A stretch of DNA of 64,000 nucleotides from Sphingobium fuliginis (GCF_004152845.1 NZ_SEON01000008.1:1-64000); one strand, 5' to 3'; shown: positions 1 through 8,825, numbered from the stretch's first letter. Program-made: numbers and translations. The notes: a model not told the origin generated them from the letters alone.

Positions 1-570
1 AACGGGGTCCTTTTTGCACGCCGATCCACAATCCACGACATCGAACTGATGCTAGATCGCGAGCGCCAAGGGCGGGAGGCCAGTCCGAGCGCAGCAGTGA
101 TCGACAGCCAGTCGATTAAGGCGCCATCGGCAGAAAAGCGTGGGTTCGACGCAGGCAAGAGGGTTGTCGGGCGCAAGCGGCATATCGCCGTCGATACCGA
201 TGGACGGCTGCTGATGGTCAACCTGACCACTGCGGACATTTCGGACAGCGCGGGCGCCCAGACCATCCTCGATGGCATCCGCAAACGCTGGCCCTGGATC
301 AAACATCTCTTCGCCGATGGCGCCTATGACCGCCTCAAACTCATGGACAAAGCAAGCTATCTGGATTTCGTCGTCGAGGTCATTCGACGCAGCGATCAGC
401 AGCAGGGCTTCAAGGTTCTGCCCCGGCGTTGGGTCGTTGAGCGGACCTTTGGCTGGATGATCCGATGGCGCCGATTGGTCCGCGATTACGAGAAGCGCAT
501 TGACGTCTCGCAGGCCATGATCCTCGTCGCCATGGGCGGCAATCTCCTACGCCGAAACGCTCACCCCTGA
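1..570 (+). CDS. IS5-family transposase, C-terminal part (5' end outside window)
   Basis: The frame is open from base 1 and the first ATG is at 49, so the gene is cut by the window edge. The protein shows the C-terminal half of an IS5-type DDE transposase. It has VIDSQSIK with the first catalytic Asp, then GRKRHIAVDTDG, LFADGAYD with the second Asp, and the terminal VERTFGWM block carrying the catalytic Glu, followed by a basic tail. These are hallmarks of the IS1031/IS427-like part of the IS5 family. It would cut and paste its own element. An inverted-repeat-like end lies just after the stop. Whether the copy is intact cannot be judged because its left end is not in view. Confidence 0.85.
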   Translation, partial: NGVLFARRSTIHDIELMLDRERQGREASPSAAVIDSQSIKAPSAEKRGFDAGKRVVGRKRHIAVDTDGRLLMVNLTTADISDSAGAQTILDGIRKRWPWIKHLFADGAYDRLKLMDKASYLDFVVEVIRRSDQQQGFKVLPRRWVVERTFGWMIRWRRLVRDYEKRIDVSQAMILVAMGGNLLRRNAHP

Positions 571-586
571 TTTTCCAAACAGACTC
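569..586. repeat. Right terminal inverted repeat of the IS5 element
   Basis: GATTTTCCAAACAGACTC overlaps the last bases of the transposase stop region and marks the element end. Its left partner is not in the window, so the call rests on resemblance to known IS5-family termini. Confidence 0.6.
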
Positions 587-677
587 TAAGCCGATCCACA
601 AAAGGAACCAACCGGTTTCCTTTTCGTTTGCGGACTTGAATTCAAATTATCAAGATAAGCCACCAGAAAGGAAAATG

Positions 678-1251
678 ATGAAGATCGTGATCTCCGCCGC
701 GCTGCTTTCTTTGGTGTCGGTGCCGGCTTTCGCCCAAGCAGTTGCCCCATCCACGTCAGGAACGATGACCAGCGCGGATGTCGGGGTAGAGCCGATTGCC
801 AGCCAAAGCGGCCCAAACTACGTTCTCGCCGCGTCGGACGCGAACGTCTATCAGATAAAGGCTGCCCAGCTTGCCGCAACGCGCGCGCAGCGGGACGACG
901 TCAAATCCTACGCCAAGCGCGTCCTAGCCGAGGCACAAAGCAGCCAGAAAGCACTGATGGCAGCGCTCAAAAACGATCAGCGCACGATCAAGGCACCATC
1001 GTCAGCGTTGTCGGCCGACCGCGCTGCTCTTGTCAAGTTGCTGCAAAAAGGCACCGAAGAGCGCTTTCGATAACCTTTATCTCACCCAGTCGGCGAAGGT
1101 GCAACAAGCGGCGTGGGCAATCCACAAGGGATACGCCCAAGACGGCACCGACCCAGCGCTGCAGCAGATCGCCGGCACGGCTGTTCCCGTGCTGGAAAAC
1201 GAACTCACCACCGGCAAGTCACTCACACCCTCCGGGCTTGCGGGAAGGTGA
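678..1251 (+). pseudogene. DUF4142-type exported protein, frameshifted
   Basis: The gene starts at ATG 678, 5 bases after AAGGA; ATG 675 is the alternative. A clear signal peptide (MKIVISAALLSL ... PAFAQA) leads into a DUF4142-like helical domain with NVYQIKAAQLA and DVKSYAKRVLAEAQ. The frame stops at 1073 after LLQKGTEERFR. Reading one base over from the A5 run at about 1045 restores KAPKSAFDNLYLTQSAKVQQAAW through to the TGA at 1249. Together the two parts give a normal-length family member of about 190 residues. Either a single-base indel has inactivated the gene or the homopolymer was misread. The likely role of the intact form is an exported, possibly stress-related protein of unknown function. 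Confidence 0.75.
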
Positions 1252-1257
1252 ACCTAG

Positions 1258-1301
1258 CTGGGCCGGGCCGCATAGCTCCCGGCGGCCTGGCCCAGCGTTT
1301 T
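1258..1301 (+). terminator. Rho-independent terminator after the DUF4142 gene
   Basis: A 14-base stem (1258-1271 with 1282-1295, one mismatch) encloses a 10-base loop and is followed by CGTTTT. It lies 6 bases after the DUF4142 stop and before the convergent UbiB-like gene. Confidence 0.7.
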
Positions 1302-1351
1302 GAACACCTTTTTATGATGGCATAAGTCGATGAGGATACAACCAGTAAAAT

Positions 1352-2932
1352 CTATCGATTTCTAGTAAGTGCCAATATGACCACAGCAATTCCCCATGAA
1401 GCTAGCGATATGTATATTTGTTGACTAAAGAGAACCGCTCCGCCTACGATCAGACCGGCAGCGAGTATATCTCTTTGGGGCGACGGCCTCTCCTTGTTCG
1501 GTGATGGTAATGACACGTGAACCGGGATTGTACCTGACTTTGCTACTTTCTCCACCAGTCCAATCAGGTCGGGAGAGGCTGCGGCCAAGCGGCCGATCCC
1601 TGTTGCCAGGCGGCGCCCACCTTTTCTCAGTTCGGCAGGACTAATTCGCTCGCGCGCAAGCTCGCGGGCGATCGGCATCGCCCTAGCCGCGATATCGAAC
1701 TCTGGGTCTAGAGTCCGTACCAATCCCTCGGCGGTCAGTAATGTGCGCAGGAGCAAAGCAAGGTCGGGCGGCAATGCCAGACGGTATTGGCGCAGTAACG
1801 TGAACACGCGCGAGAATATCTCGGACAGATCAACCTGTTTCAAGACAGCGCCACGAAATTGACCGATCAAAGACTCAAGATCCCTTTGCAACCCATCCAC
1901 CTCAACGGTCCGGTCGCCTGACCAGTTTATCAGCACATCCGCGACCGCGCGCGGATTTTCTCCCGCGATAGCTAGGACCAAGGTAACCAGCTCCGAGCGA
2001 CGGTTTGGAGTCAGCGTTCCGGTGGCACCGAAGTCGATGAAAGCGATCTTTCGGCTTGGAAGCACGAATACGTTCCCCGGATGGGGATCTGCGTGAAACC
2101 GGCCGTAAAAGATGATCATGCGCAATATGGCGTCCGCGTAGGCGCCTGCAATTGCGGCCGCGTCTGTTACCTCGTCTGCTGCTATAAGGACGCCGCGCAC
2201 CGAGACTCCTTCAAGCCGCTCCTGGACGTTGACGCGGCGGCCGACATAGTCCCAAAAGAATTTCGGTGTCCTCACGCCTAGCGTGTCGAGAAATGACCCA
2301 ATCCCCTCACATGCTGCCGCTTCGGCGCTCAGATCCATTTCTTGAGACAGGCTCTCGGCGAAGAAGCGAAGCAGTTCGTCAATCTTGAGCCGCCGCAGTT
2401 CCGGCGAGCGCCGTTCGGCCAGACGCGCAAGTCGTCGTAGCAATCTCAGGTCGGCGTCGACGCGGGTCGCTATTCCCGGGCGGCGCACCTTGACGACAAC
2501 TTCGGTTCCATCGGAAAGGGCTGCACCGTGCACCTGGGCAATCGACGCCGCGGCGATTGGTATCCGATCGAAGCGCGCGAAAACATCAGCAACGGGCGCA
2601 CCGAGAGACGAGACGAGTTCGGGTTCGATCTCGTGGAATGGTACCGCAGGAACTTGATCCTGTAATGTCGATAGCGCATTCACCCACTCCGGCCCCAGAA
2701 GATCGCCACGTGTGGCGAGAAGCTGGCCCAGCTTTATTGCGACCGGGCCTAGGTCGCGAAGAAGCGCGACTACCCGAGTTGATGCGTCCGGCTCGACGGA
2801 CCATGTCAGCGGACCGCTCGCCAACCCAACGCGTGAGGCGAGGCCGCCGAGTCCGTGACGTGCGAAGATTCGCGCGAGCTCTCCAAATCTTTCCCGCTCA
2901 CTCAACGGAATATCATCTGCGACCTCGGTCAT
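1352..2932 (-). CDS. UbiB/AarF (ABC1) family atypical kinase-like protein
   Basis: This 526-residue protein has the family order. The N-terminal KxGQ signature lies in AIKLGQLLATR (about residues 65-75). The ATP-binding core contains a VVVKVRRPG lysine, HADPHPGNVFVL and IAFIDFG (catalytic loop and metal-binding DFG-like Asp). Two hydrophobic segments sit at the extreme C-terminus (AAGLIVGGAVLFS and ASWGIAVVILAL), as in UbiB. Members are membrane-associated ATPases that support ubiquinone biosynthesis or lipid handling. The gene overlaps the upstream TetR gene by 4 bases (ATGA), so the two are co-transcribed and translationally coupled. This is probably an accessory paralogue rather than the housekeeping ubiB, since no ubiE or ubiJ is nearby. 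Confidence 0.85.
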   Translation of the reverse strand: MTEVADDIPLSERERFGELARIFARHGLGGLASRVGLASGPLTWSVEPDASTRVVALLRDLGPVAIKLGQLLATRGDLLGPEWVNALSTLQDQVPAVPFHEIEPELVSSLGAPVADVFARFDRIPIAAASIAQVHGAALSDGTEVVVKVRRPGIATRVDADLRLLRRLARLAERRSPELRRLKIDELLRFFAESLSQEMDLSAEAAACEGIGSFLDTLGVRTPKFFWDYVGRRVNVQERLEGVSVRGVLIAADEVTDAAAIAGAYADAILRMIIFYGRFHADPHPGNVFVLPSRKIAFIDFGATGTLTPNRRSELVTLVLAIAGENPRAVADVLINWSGDRTVEVDGLQRDLESLIGQFRGAVLKQVDLSEIFSRVFTLLRQYRLALPPDLALLLRTLLTAEGLVRTLDPEFDIAARAMPIARELARERISPAELRKGGRRLATGIGRLAAASPDLIGLVEKVAKSGTIPVHVSLPSPNKERPSPQRDILAAGLIVGGAVLFSQQIYISLASWGIAVVILALTRNR

Positions 2933-3609
2933 TGCATATTCTCGGTTCCGAGTGCGGGAGGTAGACAGCCAATAATAAAAAGCTCGATGCCCCGTCTGAC
3001 TCGGGCGCGGGCGTTTTCATCATAGGCCGGGGGGGCGAGGCCGAGTGCCGCGCGGCGCATCGGTGCTACGACCACGAGGGTCACGAACTGTTCAGCGGCG
3101 AAAACGGGATCCGGTAGATCGAGTTCACCCTTGGCGGCAGCAGCCCCGAGAATGCTCGCCACCCACTGAGCGGCGCGCTGAAAGCCGAACTCGTGAATGT
3201 TGGCGGCAAGCGCAGGAAAGCGCACGGCCTGCGCGATCACGACACGTTCCATTGAAGCGATACGTGGCGTAAGCAGCCACTCGAGAAGCACATCGGCTAT
3301 CGACTGCAGCCTGTCCACGACAGCAAGATCCGCATCGACGGCCGGCTCCAGCGCCCGAAGTTGCGTGTCAATCTCGTCGAGGATCACAGCTTCGAACACA
3401 CGCGCTTTGCTGCCGAACCTGGCGTAAAGGGTCCGCTTCGAGATCTTTGCACGCTCGGCGATCATATCAGCGCTCGCGCCGTCAAAGCCATGTTCGAAGA
3501 ACATTTCACGAGCGCTTTGCAGAATATGGGAGGTGAGGCGGATCGCTGCCTCTGCCGTTGGCCTGCCAGTCCGACCGCCCCGCTTGCCGCTCCCCGATCG
3601 CACCTTCAT
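2929..3609 (-). CDS. TetR/AcrR-family transcriptional regulator
   Basis: The start is taken as ATG 3609 with GGAGG upstream; the open frame runs on to 3684. After a basic, Gly/Arg-rich leader the DNA-binding domain reads REMFFEHGFDGASADMIAERAKISKRTLYARFGSKARVFEAV (quoted here only as a description of the helix-turn-helix at about residues 30-75), the standard TetR fold signature. The C-terminal part is a typical helical ligand domain (AcrR C-terminal type). It probably represses its own operon with the UbiB-like gene, with which it overlaps by 4 bases. The effector is unknown. Confidence 0.87.
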   Translation of the reverse strand: MKVRSGSGKRGGRTGRPTAEAAIRLTSHILQSAREMFFEHGFDGASADMIAERAKISKRTLYARFGSKARVFEAVILDEIDTQLRALEPAVDADLAVVDRLQSIADVLLEWLLTPRIASMERVVIAQAVRFPALAANIHEFGFQRAAQWVASILGAAAAKGELDLPDPVFAAEQFVTLVVVAPMRRAALGLAPPAYDENARARVRRGIELFIIGCLPPALGTENMQ

Positions 3610-3794
3610 TTCAATCTCGCCTCCGCCATGCCTGATAGTCGCTGAAGCTGAAATCGGCGACCGGTTGCCAAGATGCGCCACCATGTCCTGCTCACGCGCT
3701 CACGGCCACCGCCTTGTTCAATATGGGGAGGTCCCTGAATACAATCGGGGGCGGTCCCGAGGATGAACGTCACTCGTACCACGAAACGCTGGCG

Positions 3795-4754
3795 CTAGCG
3801 CGATGGTGGTGGCGACTGTTTTGCTGAATTGTAATCGGGCAACTTTGGCGCCCCGAACAGCTGGAGTCCTTCGCGATCAACGCGCTCGACCTGGTCGCCG
3901 AGGCGCTGTGTCGTGGATCGCGCCGAGCGAACGGACTCTGTGACCTCACGGCTTCGGCCTTCGAGGGCGCGAACGGCCGGGCGCAGCGCCTCCACATCGC
4001 CACGAAACTCTTCCGCCGCGCGCTGAGCGCTGCTCAGCTTGTCATCGATTCCAAGGCTGGCATCGCGACGCGCTTCCAGCTTGGCACGGATGCGGCCCGC
4101 TCGCTCGCCAGCGCGAGCGATTGAAGCGCCAGTGCTGAGGATCCGTCCGCGCGACCCGGTTAGCGTTTCAGATAACCGCGTCGCCCTGTCCGGCCACGCC
4201 GAGGAGGCGGCGCTGAGCGCTGCCAGTCGCTCGCGCGTATGCTGCTGTCCCCGGGCATCCAGATTGCTGGAAACATTGTCGACGGAACGGCTGATCTTTT
4301 CGATGAGTGCCATCGGGTCTCCGCCGGAACCCAGGAGCCCTCCCTCCTTCGCGGGGATGACGGGCAAGCCGCCATCGGTGGAAGCCGTGATCGCCGCGGC
4401 GCCCTTCACACTGCCGTCGATCGTGATCGTGGCGTCATCCCCGAGAAGCGACCGCACTATTTCGGCCTTAGCTCCATCCAAGATCGGGATGTCTGGATCT
4501 AGCCGCACCGTGACGAGGGCTACTGACGGATCTTGAAGGTCGAGACGGACATCGGTCACAACGCCCGCCCGAACCCCGGCATATGTCACGGAAGCGCCGC
4601 CCTTCAGCCCCCGGACGTCGTCGCTGAACCGGATCACGAAGTCTTGGCCATCGGGACTTTTGGCCGTCATCAGCCAGAAGGCGAAAACCGCGAGGGTCGC
4701 AAGCAGCGTGCCGACGACCAAGAAAACCAACAAGCGGTTTGAGCGCGTCTCCAT
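3795..4754 (-). CDS. MCE/MlaD-family lipid-transport substrate-binding protein
   Basis: The start METRSNRL at 4754 follows GGAGGT directly, an unusually tight spacing. Residues about 8-29 form one membrane anchor (LLVFLVVGTLLATLAVFAFW). An MCE/MlaD beta-domain follows (GLKGGASVTYAGVRAGVV and IRFSDDV, about residues 38-115). The rest is a long, charged helical tail of about 190 residues of the kind that forms the tube or needle of MCE proteins. Such proteins sit in the inner membrane facing the periplasm and bind lipids for an ABC transporter (MlaEF type). No permease or ATPase gene is adjacent, so this copy is an orphan here. It lies upstream of the TetR-UbiB pair on the same strand, across a 185-base gap. 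Confidence 0.75.
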   Translation of the reverse strand: METRSNRLLVFLVVGTLLATLAVFAFWLMTAKSPDGQDFVIRFSDDVRGLKGGASVTYAGVRAGVVTDVRLDLQDPSVALVTVRLDPDIPILDGAKAEIVRSLLGDDATITIDGSVKGAAAITASTDGGLPVIPAKEGGLLGSGGDPMALIEKISRSVDNVSSNLDARGQQHTRERLAALSAASSAWPDRATRLSETLTGSRGRILSTGASIARAGERAGRIRAKLEARRDASLGIDDKLSSAQRAAEEFRGDVEALRPAVRALEGRSREVTESVRSARSTTQRLGDQVERVDREGLQLFGAPKLPDYNSAKQSPPPSR

Positions 4755-4871
4755 ACCTCCACGCAACTTAGCCAAGCAGCCATCAGATGTAAACCGTCCG
4801 GTGTATTTCCATATTTGCTGTTGACGCCTCATTGGTGCTGGGAAAGATTGCGCCACCGTGAGGAGAGCGAT

Positions 4872-5282
4872 TTGGCCGACGTTCCGGGTTTCGCAGGCAT
4901 AATCATTCCATGGAGTGCCGAACTGGATCTTGTGACGATCTCGGCGGACGATGGGTTGTGTTCGATGAGATTGCCCAGTCGGGCCGCCTTGGCGGACCAT
5001 GCCGACGGGATCGCGCCCGGTGCGGTGGCAAGCCTCATCGACCATGTGTGCGGAGCCGCCATCATGTCGCGGCAGATGCCGATCTCGATCTCGACGCTGA
5101 ACCTGAAGATCGACCATATTCGACCGGCGACGCCTGGGTCCGATGTGACGGCCTGGGGACATTGCTACCGGATGACCGACGCATTCGCCTTCGTGCGCGT
5201 AGAGGTCTGGGACCAAGACCCTTCAGATGTATTCGCCACGGCACAAGCCGTCTTTTCGGTGAAACACCGGGCAGCGGCATGA
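4872..5282 (+). CDS. PaaI-like hotdog-fold thioesterase (first of pair)
   Basis: The chosen start is TTG 4872 because AGGAG (4861-4865) lies 6 bases upstream. This gives 136 residues, exactly the length of the next gene. The sequence has the hotdog layout: DHADGIAPGAVASLIDHVCGAA as the long central helix, followed by strands ending in TLNLKIDHIRPATPGSDVTAWG and VRVEVWDQD. The family hydrolyses acyl-CoA thioesters, often aromatic-acid CoA esters. The stop overlaps the start of the second thioesterase (ATGA), implying a heterodimer or coupled translation. It diverges from the MCE gene, with 117 bases between. Confidence 0.75.
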   Translation: MADVPGFAGIIIPWSAELDLVTISADDGLCSMRLPSRAALADHADGIAPGAVASLIDHVCGAAIMSRQMPISISTLNLKIDHIRPATPGSDVTAWGHCYRMTDAFAFVRVEVWDQDPSDVFATAQAVFSVKHRAAA

Positions 5283-5689
5283 GCGCCGACGCGAAGATAC
5301 AAGCGATCCTTGCCTCGTCGGGGTTCAGCTCGAAGCTCGCCAAGATGATTTCGGTCGAGGAGGCTGGCGCGCTCTGGAAGCTGTCTCCGACCGCGGAACT
5401 CGTCGGCAATCCGTTGGCTCAGGCGCTTCACGGCGGCGCCATCACGGCGTTTCTCGAACTGGCATGCAGCGCTGTCCTGTCACACCGGCTCGACCGAAAC
5501 TGTCTGCCCCAACTCATTAGCATCAATGTGCAGTTTCTTGCCCCGATGCGGCTCGCCCCGGTCACGGCGCGGCCAAATCTGCGCAGGATCGGGCGGCGCG
5601 TCGCGGTCGCCCACGTTGATGCATGGCAGGATAGCCCGGACACGATTGTATGTGCGGCACAGTGCGAATTTCTGTGTGAATTCGCCTGA
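5279..5689 (+). CDS. PaaI-like hotdog-fold thioesterase (second of pair)
   Basis: This 136-residue hotdog protein contains NPLAQALHGGAITAFLELACSAVL (the HGG motif and central helix characteristic of PaaI-type thioesterases) and the strand LISINVQFLAPM. It overlaps the preceding thioesterase by 4 bases and is presumably its partner. Substrates are not predictable from sequence; short aromatic or aliphatic acyl-CoA is typical. The frame is open upstream for about 370 bases, but the ATG at the overlap is the obvious start because the upstream part only shadows the first gene. Confidence 0.8.
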   Translation: MSADAKIQAILASSGFSSKLAKMISVEEAGALWKLSPTAELVGNPLAQALHGGAITAFLELACSAVLSHRLDRNCLPQLISINVQFLAPMRLAPVTARPNLRRIGRRVAVAHVDAWQDSPDTIVCAAQCEFLCEFA

Positions 5690-6075
5690 CGCTGATTGGT
5701 CTCGCCGCGCGTCGATATCGGGGGGTATAGGTTAGCCCGGCGGCGACCGAAAACTGATCGGCTTCGCCAACGTCGACGACGGCGGGGCTCTGCTTATGTC
5801 TTGCGAGCATTCGGCCGTAGGCACTCCAGTCCCTATCCCGAACCCACGGCGGAGATCCCTGCTCAGGTTCTGGAAAGCGAATGCTGTCAAGTTGAAGCGC
5901 TTCCAGCCGGGATTATGGTGGAATACGCCCACACGCTTGCAGCCGCGACCGCAGGCGTCATGTTGGATGGGTGCGTCAGCCGGCCAATCGCTTTTTTCCG
6001 ATCAAAATCGAAGGTAGAAAACAGCCGCATCAATTACTATGATACGATACGGTTTACATATTACAAGGTTGAAGA
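5690..6075. other. Intergenic stretch without a supported gene
   Basis: This 386-base gap separates the thioesterase pair from the efflux operon. An open frame (5696-6193) crosses it but has no recognisable domain and overlaps the efflux gene start, so it is not called. An AT-richer segment at about 6030-6070 (GATACGATAC at 6041-6050, then TTTACATATTACAA) is the likely promoter area of the efflux operon, but no convincing -35/-10 pair was found. Confidence 0.5.
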
Positions 6076-7302
6076 GTGGCAGATCGCAACGAACCCGAGA
6101 CAGATGCGAGCGGGCATGACGACGAAGGGGAAGAGCGCGGCGACCGACCGACTGGCACTGATGGGGATGCGCCAGATAAACCGGGTCTCCTGACGCGATA
6201 TCCCGTTATCCGCTACGCGCTGATCGCGGCGCTGGTGGCCGGGATCGTCGCGGCCGCCATGTGGTATGTCAATTATCGGGAACGCGGGCAGTATCGTCAA
6301 TCGACGAACAATGCGTATGTGCGGGCCGACTTCGTGACCGTTTCTCCCAAACTGGGCGGTTATGTCGAACGGGTTCTCGTGCGTGACAACCAGCCCGTGA
6401 GACGCGGGCAGCTTCTGGCAGTGCTTGATCCGCGGGACTATCGTGCAAGCGTCGCACAGGCGCAGGCGCAGGTCGCCTCGGCCGTTGCCGGCATCCGGAC
6501 AGCACGCAGCACGCTCGACGAGCAGCGCGCGGCCATCGCGCAGTCGGCGGCGCAAGTGTCCGCAGCCGAAGTCGCCGCCGAGGCCGCAGCCGCGGAGGTC
6601 CGGCGCTACGAGCCGCTCGCGCAGTCCGGGGCGGAGTCGCGCGAGCGGCTGGCGGCCTTGGTGCTCGAGCGCGATCGCGCGGTCGCCAACCTGCGCGCCC
6701 AGCGGGCTGCATATCTTGCGGCAAGGCGCGGGCTGGAAACGCAGAGTGCCCGCATCGGCCAGGCTCTGGCTCAACGGGAAACCGCGCAAGCGCAACTCGA
6801 CCGCGCCTCGACCGACCTTGGCGCTGTCGAGCTTCGCAGTAGCATTGACGGCGTGGTTGCCGACAAGGCGGTGCGGGTGGGGCAGTTCGTCCAGCCCGCG
6901 ACCCGGCTCATGTCGATCGTGCCGGCGAACCAGCTCTATATCGAGGCGAACTTCAAGGAGACCCAGGTCGCCCTCATGCGCGTCGGCCAGCCGGCGACCA
7001 TCAAGGTCGATGCGCTGGACGGGGCCGAACTGCGCGGCCGGATCGACAGCTTCGCACCCGGCACCGGTGCGCAATTCTCGGTGCTGCCGCCCGAGAACGC
7101 GACCGGCAACTTCACCAAGATCGTCCAGCGTGTGCCGGTGAGGATCAGCATCGAGGCCGGACCCGAAGCGCGCAAGGTCCTGCGGCCCGGACTATCGGTG
7201 GAGGTCACGATCGACACCATCGGTGCGAAGGGCAGCCGCAAGCGGATCGAGGAGGAGAGCGAGCGGCTTGGGCGCGACGAGGCGCAGGTCCAGCGACGAT
7301 GA
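6076..7302 (+). CDS. EmrA/HlyD-family membrane-fusion protein of a tripartite efflux pump
   Basis: The gene starts at GTG 6076. The 408-residue protein has a charged cytoplasmic N-terminus, a single membrane helix (about residues 46-66, YALIAALVAGIVAAAMWYV), and then the first lipoyl half-motif (VTVSPKLGGYVERVLVRDNQPVRRGQLLAVLD). A long Ala/Gln-rich coiled-coil hairpin follows, then the second lipoyl half (ELRSSIDGVVADKAVRVGQFV) and the beta-barrel. It would link the inner-membrane transporter to the outer-membrane channel encoded downstream. It overlaps the MFS gene by 4 bases. Confidence 0.9.
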   Translation: MADRNEPETDASGHDDEGEERGDRPTGTDGDAPDKPGLLTRYPVIRYALIAALVAGIVAAAMWYVNYRERGQYRQSTNNAYVRADFVTVSPKLGGYVERVLVRDNQPVRRGQLLAVLDPRDYRASVAQAQAQVASAVAGIRTARSTLDEQRAAIAQSAAQVSAAEVAAEAAAAEVRRYEPLAQSGAESRERLAALVLERDRAVANLRAQRAAYLAARRGLETQSARIGQALAQRETAQAQLDRASTDLGAVELRSSIDGVVADKAVRVGQFVQPATRLMSIVPANQLYIEANFKETQVALMRVGQPATIKVDALDGAELRGRIDSFAPGTGAQFSVLPPENATGNFTKIVQRVPVRISIEAGPEARKVLRPGLSVEVTIDTIGAKGSRKRIEEESERLGRDEAQVQRR

Positions 7303-8825
7303 CCCGTGAACGCGCAAGCGCGCGGGACTGGCTTGCGGTCGCCGCGGGCACGATCGGGTCCTTCATGGCGCTGCTCGACATCTCGATCGTCAACGCGGCG
7401 CTGCCGACAATTCAGGGGGAAATCGGCGCCAGCGGGACCGAGGGGACCTGGGTGGCAACGTCATACCTGGTCGCCGAGATCGTCATGATCCCGCTCAGCC
7501 CCTTCCTTGTACGGCTACTGGGCCTCCGAAATTTCCTGCTCGCCGCCGCCGTTTCGTTCACCGGCTTCTCGGTGATCTGCGGCCTCTCGACGACGCTGCC
7601 CATGATGATCGCCGGTCGCGTCGGTCAGGGATTCACCGGCGGCGCGCTCATTCCGACCGCCATGACGATCATCGCCACGCGGCTGCCACCCTCACAGCAG
7701 CCGATCGGGACCGCGGCCTTCGGCGGGACAGCCATCCTAGGACCCGTGCTCGGCCCGATCATCGGCGGATGGCTGACCGACAATTACAGCTGGCACTATG
7801 CGTTCTTCCTGAACGTGCCCGTGTGCGCCGGCCTGGCTGTGCTGCTGCTCGTCGGCCTCGATCACGAGCGCCTGCGCCTCAATCAACTGCGGAACGCCGA
7901 TTGGCTGGGCATCGCTGGGCTGGCGATCGGGCTCGGCTCGCTTACCGTCATGCTGGAGGAGGGGCAGCGGGAGATGTGGTTTGAATCGGCGATGATTATC
8001 AAGCTCGCCATCGCCACGGTCTTTGGGTTCACACTCATCGCCATCGGCCAGGTGAGGTCGCCGCAGCCGGTCCTGAAACTGTCGTTGATCTTCAGCCGCA
8101 CCTTCGGCAGCGTGTTCGTGCTGAGCCTCGTAATCGGCGTCGTTCTCTACGGGGTGACCTTCCTGATTCCTCAGTTTCTGGCGGTAATGGCCGGCTACAG
8201 CGCGCTGCAGTCGGGGCAGGTCGTGTTCGTGTCGGGCGTCCCCGCGCTGCTGCTGATGCCGTTCCTCCCGCTCGCCTTCAAATATCTCGATGTCCGCGTG
8301 GCCGTCATCATCGGCATGGTCGCCATCGGGATCAGTTGCGCGATGGATTGGAGCATGACGGCGGATACCGCTGGCGGCGACCTCGTCGGATCGCAACTGG
8401 TAAGGGGTTTCGGCCAGATCTTCGCGATGATGTTCCTCAACCAGGCGGCGATCAGCGCCGTCGCGCCCGAGGACGCGGGCGATGCGTCCGCCCTCTTCAA
8501 TGCTGGCCGCAACCTGGGCGGGTCCATCGGTCTCGCGATGATGGCAACCCTTCAGGATCGTCAAACCTTCCTGCATTTCAATCGGATCGCCGAATCAGCG
8601 TCGGCGAACGCGGCGGCGACGCAGGAATGGTTCGGTCGCGCGATGGCGGGGGCGGCCGGCGAAGCCGGGGCGTATCGTCAACTGGCGGGCCAGATGCTCC
8701 AGCAGGCGACCGTGATGGCCTATAACGACCTCTATGTCGTCCTCGCGATTGCGATCGCCGTCACGACCCCGCTGGCGCTGTTCCTTCGCCCCATCCCCTC
8801 CGGCACCCAGATGGCCATGCATTGA
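7299..8825 (+). CDS. EmrB/QacA-type (DHA2) MFS multidrug efflux transporter
   Basis: This 508-residue polytopic protein has about 14 membrane segments. The DHA2 signature is at the N-terminus (FMALLDISIVNAALPTI) and an antiporter-like motif C region follows (AILGPVLGPIIGGWL). It exports hydrophobic compounds using the proton gradient together with the fusion protein and outer-membrane lipoprotein that flank it. It overlaps both neighbours by a few bases, so the three form one coupled operon. In an aromatic degrader the pump could relieve solvent or phenolic stress, but the sequence does not reveal the substrate. Confidence 0.92.
   Translation: MTRERASARDWLAVAAGTIGSFMALLDISIVNAALPTIQGEIGASGTEGTWVATSYLVAEIVMIPLSPFLVRLLGLRNFLLAAAVSFTGFSVICGLSTTLPMMIAGRVGQGFTGGALIPTAMTIIATRLPPSQQPIGTAAFGGTAILGPVLGPIIGGWLTDNYSWHYAFFLNVPVCAGLAVLLLVGLDHERLRLNQLRNADWLGIAGLAIGLGSLTVMLEEGQREMWFESAMIIKLAIATVFGFTLIAIGQVRSPQPVLKLSLIFSRTFGSVFVLSLVIGVVLYGVTFLIPQFLAVMAGYSALQSGQVVFVSGVPALLLMPFLPLAFKYLDVRVAVIIGMVAIGISCAMDWSMTADTAGGDLVGSQLVRGFGQIFAMMFLNQAAISAVAPEDAGDASALFNAGRNLGGSIGLAMMATLQDRQTFLHFNRIAESASANAAATQEWFGRAMAGAAGEAGAYRQLAGQMLQQATVMAYNDLYVVLAIAIAVTTPLALFLRPIPSGTQMAMH

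Larger units (their letters stand above)
1..586 (+). mobile_element. IS5-family insertion sequence, right part
   Basis: The element comprises the transposase reading frame plus a short right terminus. The right boundary is set at 586, the end of GATTTTCCAAACAGACTC. This resembles the GAGTCTGTTTGG-type ends of alphaproteobacterial IS5 elements when read on the other strand. The next bases, TAA, would fit a TNA target duplication, but the left copy lies outside the window. Confidence 0.7.

Noticed and set aside
20..601. Direct repeat GCCGATCCACAA at 20-31 and 590-601 flanking most of the IS5 part
   Set aside because: The first copy lies inside the open transposase frame and the second beyond the IS end. 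The spacing does not fit a target duplication of this family, so it is probably coincidence.
4755..5216. N-terminal extension of the MCE gene to an upstream start at 5216
   Set aside because: The extension runs through the thioesterase gene on the other strand, and the membrane anchor expected at the N-terminus begins right after the Met at 4754.
5696..6193. 165-codon open frame in the gap before the efflux operon
   Set aside because: No recognisable domain, an Arg-rich composition, and it overlaps the well-supported efflux gene start.
6061..7074. Long antisense open frame opposite the membrane-fusion gene
   Set aside because: High-G+C shadow of a clear HlyD-family gene; composition His/Arg/Gly-rich without domains.
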